In this document: positions 46,932 to 51,115 of the stretch, one piece after another | Position numbering within the stretch: the stretch's first letter is position 1 | Layout: each line of letters begins with the position of its first letter | From: Rhodoferax sp. OV413 | Lineage (GTDB): Bacteria > Pseudomonadota > Gammaproteobacteria > Pseudomonadales > Pseudohongiellaceae | DNA: 51,115 nt | Direction of reading: 5' to 3' | NCBI GenBank assembly: GCA_943330915.2 | Contig: CALQJO020000018.1 | Coordinates: 1-51,115, forward strand | Made by a program: the position numbers and the translations under genes | The notes under the pieces: generated by a model | Database searches by the model: none | The model's input: only the letters and a program-made list of their open reading frames with translations | What the model was told of the DNA's origin: nothing

Positions 46932-48674
46932 ATGAAAAAACTGTTGGCGATACTTATTTGGGTATGTGGATTATCCACAGGTGAACTGTTCGCCAGTTCA
47001 GTGCCAGATTTTGCCTTGATTGACCAATATGGCAGATTTTATCAGCTAAGCCGGTTTGTAGATCAGCGCGTTGTTGTTGTGTTGGCATTTCAAAGAGACT
47101 CCGAATCAGGGCAGTCGGGTTTGGCCGAATTTGTTTCCCTATCAAGAAGATACCAAGGCGCTCCTGTCCAGTTCATGGTGTTGGTTGCTGATTCCGGTGA
47201 GACTAGGGAAAGCCTGAAAGAACTCTCCACTACCCTTGGCACTGAGATTCCTTTTTTACTTGATGAATCTCAGTTGATTGCGGATGCGCTGGAAGTCAGG
47301 TCTGTCGGCGAAGTGCTTGTTATCGAACCTTTGGAGTTGGCGGTTCTGTATCGAGGTGATGTGGGCCTCTTCAGTAATAGTGCGGCGCATCAGGCGCTGG
47401 CTGCGAATTTACCCGGCGTAACGTCTTACCTTCATTATGTTGTTCACTCTATCCTTAGACATGAAAACTTCAACGAGAATCCTGTTGCCTCAGAAGGTCC
47501 GCCATTGGATCTTGATAAGCTGATTCCTCGTAGGACTGTTGAAGTCTCTTACGAAACACAAGTAGCACCTATTCTGATTCAGCGTTGCGTTGGTTGTCAC
47601 CAGCCTGGCGGAATGGCGCCGTGGGCGATGGACAGTCATTTGATGGTTCAAGGCTGGAGTAAGATGATCCGGGAAACCCTGCTTACACGAAGAATGCCTC
47701 CGGGGCAGATTGATCCGGCCTTTGCTTCCAATTACGTCGATGTTCATCACATTACTGATGCGGAGATGTCCCTGTTAATTGCGTGGATTGATAGTGGTGC
47801 GTCGCGCGACGAGAACACGGTCGATCCTCTAAGTGAGGTTATTCCTGATGGTTCGCCGTGGGCTCTTGGCGAGCCTGATCTGATAGTTGATTTTCCCGAA
47901 CAAACTATACCGGCGACAGGTGTTCTCGAATATGTGTTTGTTCCATTGGAGATAGGGTTAACCGAAGATCGCTGGGTATCTGCTTATGAATTTGATGTGG
48001 GTGATAAGTCTGCTTTGCATCATGTAATTCTTTATACGCAAGATTCTCGTCAGCGTCGCCAGAATGCCAGCGGCGGCGGGAGTCGCACCAACTTTGGTGG
48101 TTATGCGCCTGGAAGAGAGTATGTTGTTCTTGATGAGGACACAGGCATTCTTTTGAAGCGTGATATGCGTTTCATGATCCAGTTTCATTACACTGCGGTT
48201 GGTCGTGAGCTTTTGGATAAGTCCAGATTGGGGCTTTATTTCAGGGATACTCCCCCCGAGCGTGAACTTGTCAGGACAGCTCTGATGAACGGGGACTTTG
48301 TAATTCCTCCGGGCGTTCGTGAGTTTCCGGTCAGTGCCAGTACGTTGGTCGCAAAGGATAGTTATTTGTATAGTTTCGCGCCTCATATGCATTTCAGGGG
48401 GAAACATATTCGCTTCTCTGTTCGATATCCGGATGGTAGTCACGAAAATCTGTTGTCGATACCGAATTTTCAGCACAATTGGCAAATGGTTTACCGTCTC
48501 AGAGATCCTGTTTTCCTGCCGGCGGGGACGGAGATTGTTGCAGAAGGCGCATTCGATAATTCACCTTATAACCCAATGAACCCGGACGCTGGGCAGACGG
48601 TTTCGTGGGGGGATCAAGTGTGGGATGAAATGTTTATCACGTGGATGCGAATAGCAGAAGCTCCTCAGCCATAG
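46932..48674 (+). CDS. Secreted copper monooxygenase: thioredoxin-like, heme motif, PHM-like domain
   Basis: A 580-residue exported protein (signal peptide 1-21). Residues 23-160 have a peroxiredoxin/thioredoxin-like fold (PDFALIDQYGRFYQLSRF) but contain no cysteine. A short c-type heme motif CVGCH (219-223, in RCVGCHQPGGMAPW) follows. The C-terminal half (about 310-575) matches copper type II ascorbate-dependent monooxygenases (PHM, DBH): copper ligands His363-His364 (LHHVILY), His419 (QFHY), His485 and His487 (APHMHFRGKH) and Met567 (DEMFITWM). In PHM the same set is HHM, QVHY, HTHH and a Met. The only two cysteines in the mature protein are those of the heme motif, so PHM's disulfides are absent. 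Similar redoxin/heme/monooxygenase fusions occur in other environmental bacteria. Confidence 0.82.
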   Translation: MKKLLAILIWVCGLSTGELFASSVPDFALIDQYGRFYQLSRFVDQRVVVVLAFQRDSESGQSGLAEFVSLSRRYQGAPVQFMVLVADSGETRESLKELSTTLGTEIPFLLDESQLIADALEVRSVGEVLVIEPLELAVLYRGDVGLFSNSAAHQALAANLPGVTSYLHYVVHSILRHENFNENPVASEGPPLDLDKLIPRRTVEVSYETQVAPILIQRCVGCHQPGGMAPWAMDSHLMVQGWSKMIRETLLTRRMPPGQIDPAFASNYVDVHHITDAEMSLLIAWIDSGASRDENTVDPLSEVIPDGSPWALGEPDLIVDFPEQTIPATGVLEYVFVPLEIGLTEDRWVSAYEFDVGDKSALHHVILYTQDSRQRRQNASGGGSRTNFGGYAPGREYVVLDEDTGILLKRDMRFMIQFHYTAVGRELLDKSRLGLYFRDTPPERELVRTALMNGDFVIPPGVREFPVSASTLVAKDSYLYSFAPHMHFRGKHIRFSVRYPDGSHENLLSIPNFQHNWQMVYRLRDPVFLPAGTEIVAEGAFDNSPYNPMNPDAGQTVSWGDQVWDEMFITWMRIAEAPQP

Positions 48675-48715
48675 GCATGGTTTACGATTGGCGCGAATCC
48701 TTTAGGAATTATCGT

Positions 48716-49699
48716 ATGAATGTTGTGTCGCTTGTGGAACTCCTGTCGGATGGTTCGTTCCACTCTGGTGAGATTTTGGGTGCCAAGCTTAGCATTAGTC
48801 GAGCGGCGATCTGGAAGCAAATCCAAACTCTTCGCGACCTTGGCGTTAGCGTTGACGCCGTGAGGGGTAAGGGTTACCGAATTGCGGGTGGCATTCAACT
48901 CCTGAGTAAAAAGCGAATTCTTTCAGGATTGTATCCAGGTATCGCTGAAGCCTTGTCCGGTTTTGAAGTGCATTTTTCCATCGGATCTACCAATTCAGAG
49001 GCTATGGACAAGGCTTCTGCGCATTATTCAACCTATCTTGTTCTGGCGGAGCATCAGTCTAGTGGCAGAGGGCGGCGTGGGCGCGCATGGGTGAGCCCAT
49101 TCGGTCATAACCTCTACTTATCATTGCTCTGGACGTTCACAGGTGGGGTTGGTGAGCTGGAAGGGCTGAGCCTGGTTTGCGCGTTAGCAGTGTTGCGAAC
49201 GCTGAACAAACTTTCCTACAAGGGCATGCGGGTTAAGTGGCCTAATGATGTGTTGTTTAACGGAAAAAAACTGGCTGGCATACTTCTGGAGGTCAATGGT
49301 GATGTTTCAGGGCCTTGCAAGCTGGTCATTGGTATCGGTCTGAATACGTACATGCCTATTTCTGCAGGAAGGGTTATTGATCAGCCTTTTAGTGACTTAA
49401 GATCCGTCAACGGGAATGTTGAGGATCGTAATCATATCGCTTCGGTATTGGTGAGCGAACTTGTTGTGATGATGCGTGAGTTTGAGGTATCCGGGTTTAA
49501 GTCGTTTGTGACCGAGTGGGCGGTCGCCGACGCTTATCACGGACTTGATATAGAGGTCAGTAGCCCCAGGTATTCGCAGGTGGGGATTTGTGCGGGTGTT
49601 GATGAGTCAGGACGCTTGCTGCTGGATACGGCAGAGGGCCGAAAGGTCGTATATGGTGGCGAGGTTATGCCAAGCGTTCGCCCGTTGGGCGCCCTTTAA
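48716..49699 (+). CDS. birA: Biotin operon repressor / biotin-[acetyl-CoA-carboxylase] ligase BirA
   Basis: Attaches biotin to biotin carboxyl carrier protein and represses biotin synthesis. The 327-residue protein has an N-terminal winged helix (1-60, with LSISRAAIWKQIQTLRDLG), then the ligase domain: SIGSTNSEAM, biotinyl-AMP loop GRGRRGRAW (117-125), RVKWPNDV (172-179), NGKKLAGILLE and IGIGLNTY. The ATG at 48716 has AGGA 8 bases upstream and gives MNVVSLVELL; the frame extends upstream to 48641 but overlaps the preceding gene. In many relatives coaX follows; here an unrelated SPOR-like gene follows. Confidence 0.95.
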   Translation: MNVVSLVELLSDGSFHSGEILGAKLSISRAAIWKQIQTLRDLGVSVDAVRGKGYRIAGGIQLLSKKRILSGLYPGIAEALSGFEVHFSIGSTNSEAMDKASAHYSTYLVLAEHQSSGRGRRGRAWVSPFGHNLYLSLLWTFTGGVGELEGLSLVCALAVLRTLNKLSYKGMRVKWPNDVLFNGKKLAGILLEVNGDVSGPCKLVIGIGLNTYMPISAGRVIDQPFSDLRSVNGNVEDRNHIASVLVSELVVMMREFEVSGFKSFVTEWAVADAYHGLDIEVSSPRYSQVGICAGVDESGRLLLDTAEGRKVVYGGEVMPSVRPLGAL

Positions 49700-49725
49700 T
49701 CCTAAGTTGCTCGTGGCGACCGCGT

Positions 49726-50463
49726 ATGAGCGCATATTTAAGAATTGTTCTGGTATTAGTGGCAGTAAATTTTTTGTTGGCGCTTTGGCAAATTTTGATT
49801 CACCCAAATGAAGATAATCGACGAGAAGATTACCCGCTTGTTACATTAGTTCATAAGCGCGAGGTTGGTTCTCTGTCGCTTAAATCTGGGCACGCTGAAA
49901 TGCTGCAAGCTCCAGAGACCGCCGATATCCACGTGGACATTAACTCTGAACTCGAGCCGACAGCGGCTATACTCTGCTTGGAGTTTGGCCAGTTTGAAAG
50001 TGTTACACAGTTCTCCAATTCGCTTGATGGGTTGGCGCTCGAGCACAGTGTCGAAGAGATTCATTTTCGGGATATGGATAATCCTTTTTTCAGGGTACAG
50101 ACTCCTGCCTTTGAAAGCCGCGATGTCGCTTTAATTGCTCTCGAGGGTATTCGTGAGGCAATCGAGCTATCAGATGTCCCTATAGAATCCTATATTGTTC
50201 CAGCAGGCCCCTTAGAAAATGCGATCTCACTGGGTTTGTTCAGTGATCGTGCCAATGCAGTAAATGTCCAACTCACATTGGCTGATCAGGGTATTGATGT
50301 AATGGTAGAGCAGGAAGGGCGTTTAACAAGCCGTTACCTTGTCGCGCTAAAACGTGAGTATTATGATGATTTTAAAGAAGAAATCGACATTATTGTCGAT
50401 GCGCTGATGCTTGAGTTCAGTGCTGCAGAAAATGTATGCGAAACGATTGCACATGCAGAGTAA
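49726..50463 (+). CDS. SPOR-like membrane-anchored protein of the birA-tRNA locus
   Basis: A 245-residue protein with one N-terminal membrane helix (LRIVLVLVAVNFLLALWQIL, residues 5-24), a middle region without known motifs and, near 165-245, a SPOR-like segment: ISLGLFSDRANAVNVQLTLADQGIDVMVE. In Pseudomonas and relatives a SPOR-domain gene follows birA-coaX and precedes the tRNA-Tyr-Gly-Thr-tuf cluster, so the position agrees. The promoter of the tRNA operon overlaps its final codons (50447-50475). Confidence 0.6.
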   Translation: MSAYLRIVLVLVAVNFLLALWQILIHPNEDNRREDYPLVTLVHKREVGSLSLKSGHAEMLQAPETADIHVDINSELEPTAAILCLEFGQFESVTQFSNSLDGLALEHSVEEIHFRDMDNPFFRVQTPAFESRDVALIALEGIREAIELSDVPIESYIVPAGPLENAISLGLFSDRANAVNVQLTLADQGIDVMVEQEGRLTSRYLVALKREYYDDFKEEIDIIVDALMLEFSAAENVCETIAHAE

Positions 50464-50475
50464 TTCCCATAAAAT
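50447..50475 (+). promoter_or_regulatory. Sigma-70 promoter for the tRNA-Tyr-Gly-Thr-tuf operon
   Basis: TTGCAC (50447-50452), a 17-base spacer and TAAAAT (50470-50475), two and one bases from consensus. The following sequence GCCGCCTC is GC-rich, typical of the stringent-control discriminator of tRNA promoters. It starts within the last codons of the SPOR-like gene and would begin transcription near 50482, about 45 bases before tRNA-Tyr. Confidence 0.75.
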
Positions 50476-50525
50476 GCCGCCTCTGCTTTAGAGACCCCGG
50501 GAATGGGATCCGGTATTCTCTTAAT

Positions 50526-50609
50526 GGAGGGGTTCCCGAGTGGCTAAAGGGATCAGACTGTAAATCTGACGCGCGAGCTTCGGTGGTTCGAATCCACCCC
50601 CCTCCACCA
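50526..50609 (+). tRNA. tRNA-Tyr (anticodon GTA)
   Basis: Acceptor GGAGGGG (50526-50532) pairs with CCCCTCC (50599-50605), then A and CCA. The anticodon loop CTGTAAA carries GTA. A long variable arm (class II) and GGTTCGAATCC T-arm are present. The order Tyr-Gly-Thr before tuf is conserved in gammaproteobacteria. Confidence 0.97.
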
Positions 50610-50647
50610 TTAAGAGTTAATTGATATCCATAGAGTTCTGGCAGCAG

Positions 50648-50721
50648 GCGGGTATAGTTCAGCGGTAGAACCCCAGCCTTCCAAGCTGGTTGCGCGGGTT
50701 CGATTCCCGCTACCCGCTCCA
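50648..50721 (+). tRNA. tRNA-Gly (anticodon TCC)
   Basis: Acceptor GCGGGTA (50648-50654) pairs with TACCCGC (50711-50717), then T and CCA. The stem CCAGC/GCTGG encloses loop CTTCCAA, giving anticodon TCC. It corresponds to glyT of E. coli. Confidence 0.97.
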
Positions 50722-50775
50722 GATAAACCTGATTTGTTTTGCGGGGTCTGTGGTTTCAGACAGGCGGAGCGGTTT

Positions 50776-50851
50776 GCTCGCATAGCTCAGTCGGTAGAGT
50801 ACTTCATTGGTAATGAAGAGGTCACCAGTTCGAATCTGGTTGTGAGCACCA
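50776..50851 (+). tRNA. tRNA-Thr (anticodon GGT)
   Basis: Acceptor GCTCGCA (50776-50782) pairs with TGTGAGC (50841-50847, one G-T pair), then A and CCA. The anticodon stem CTTCA/TGAAG holds loop TTGGTAA, anticodon GGT. It corresponds to thrT of E. coli. Confidence 0.97.
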
Positions 50852-50965
50852 GTATTTTGTTTTTTCACTGCGGCGCGGTAGATGTGCGTCGATTAATTCT
50901 GAGGCGCGGCTGTTCAACGGCCGCATCATATAGGCAGCTCGGCTGGAAAATTAGAGGCGGTCACA

Positions 50966-51115
50966 ATGGCTAAGGGTAAATTTGAACGTAAGAAGACGCA
51001 CGTCAACGTCGGCACAATTGGTCACGTTGACCACGGCAAAACCACACTGACAGCGGCTCTGACGCGTGTGTGTGCTGAGACCTGGGGCGGCGAGATGCGC
51101 GCATTCGACCAGATC
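50966..51115 (+). CDS. tuf: Elongation factor Tu, 5' end (cut by window edge)
   Basis: The first 50 codons of EF-Tu: [20 protein letters not shown] with the G1 motif GHVDHGKT and TLTAALTRV, continuing to RAFDQI at the window edge. EF-Tu carries aminoacyl-tRNA to the ribosome. The upstream region (50852-50965) holds no gene; a small GC hairpin (GCGGC/GCCGC near 50906-50924) may act between the tRNA cluster and tuf. The tRNA-tuf operon is normally one transcript. Confidence 0.97.
   Translation, partial: MAKGKFERKKTHVNVGTIGHVDHGKTTLTAALTRVCAETWGGEMRAFDQI

Noticed and set aside
50436-50973. Short forward open frames over the tRNA cluster
   Set aside because: They translate tRNA genes (PEWLKGSDCKSDARASVVRI is the well-known spurious product of a tRNA-Tyr-like gene).

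Overview
The window comes from a gammaproteobacterium, probably an aquatic or marine heterotroph near the Pseudomonas/Cellvibrio/Pseudohongiella side of the class. The evidence is gene order: ftsH-folP-glmM-tpiA-secG-tRNALeu-tRNAfMet-rimP-nusA-infB-rbfA-truB-rpsO-pnp at the left end, and birA-(SPOR protein)-tRNATyr-tRNAGly-tRNAThr-tuf at the right end. Genus-level placement is inference. LEFT CORE (1-15.4 kb): a 507-base leader with a heat-shock-like promoter precedes ftsH. Folate, peptidoglycan-precursor, glycolysis, secretion, translation and RNA-decay genes follow, all on the + strand, with a strong promoter in front of the initiator tRNA, two tandem hairpin terminators in front of rimP and one after pnp. 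MIDDLE ACCESSORY REGION (15.4-39.8 kb): a DTW-domain tRNA-modifying enzyme, the decayed end of an EAL-domain gene, a YeeN-type regulator, a small P-loop kinase, a complete phosphonate/phosphite-type ABC transporter (phnD-phnC-phnE-phnE) with its own promoter, and an orphan DesK-like sensor kinase. Then come an FG-GAP lipoprotein, a secreted amidohydrolase, a PA2779/PA2778 pair (small secreted protein plus C39-like peptidase lipoprotein), a type-B carboxylesterase, a pirin and an SLC13-type carrier. The block ends with a giant 7TMR-DISM hybrid histidine kinase flanked by two PQQ-type propeller/cytochrome c proteins, and a GNAT acetyltransferase. RIGHT ACCESSORY REGION (40.2-48.7 kb): two related small integral membrane proteins (DUF6644-like), a 45-residue membrane peptide, a periplasmic protein of unknown role, a secreted NHL propeller carrying the catalytic and zinc residues of peptidyl-hydroxyglycine amidating lyase (PAL), a HupE/UreJ-like permease, a CstA-family peptide/pyruvate carrier, and a secreted protein joining a cysteine-free thioredoxin-like domain, one heme motif and a copper monooxygenase domain with all the ligands of PHM. 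PHM plus PAL are the two halves of the animal peptide-amidating enzyme PAM. Finding both halves within 6.5 kb, next to a putative metal permease and a peptide/pyruvate carrier, is the most interesting signal in the window. RIGHT CORE (48.7-51.1 kb): birA, a SPOR-like protein (the coaX gene often found between them is absent), three tRNAs and the first 50 codons of tuf, served by a near-consensus promoter.
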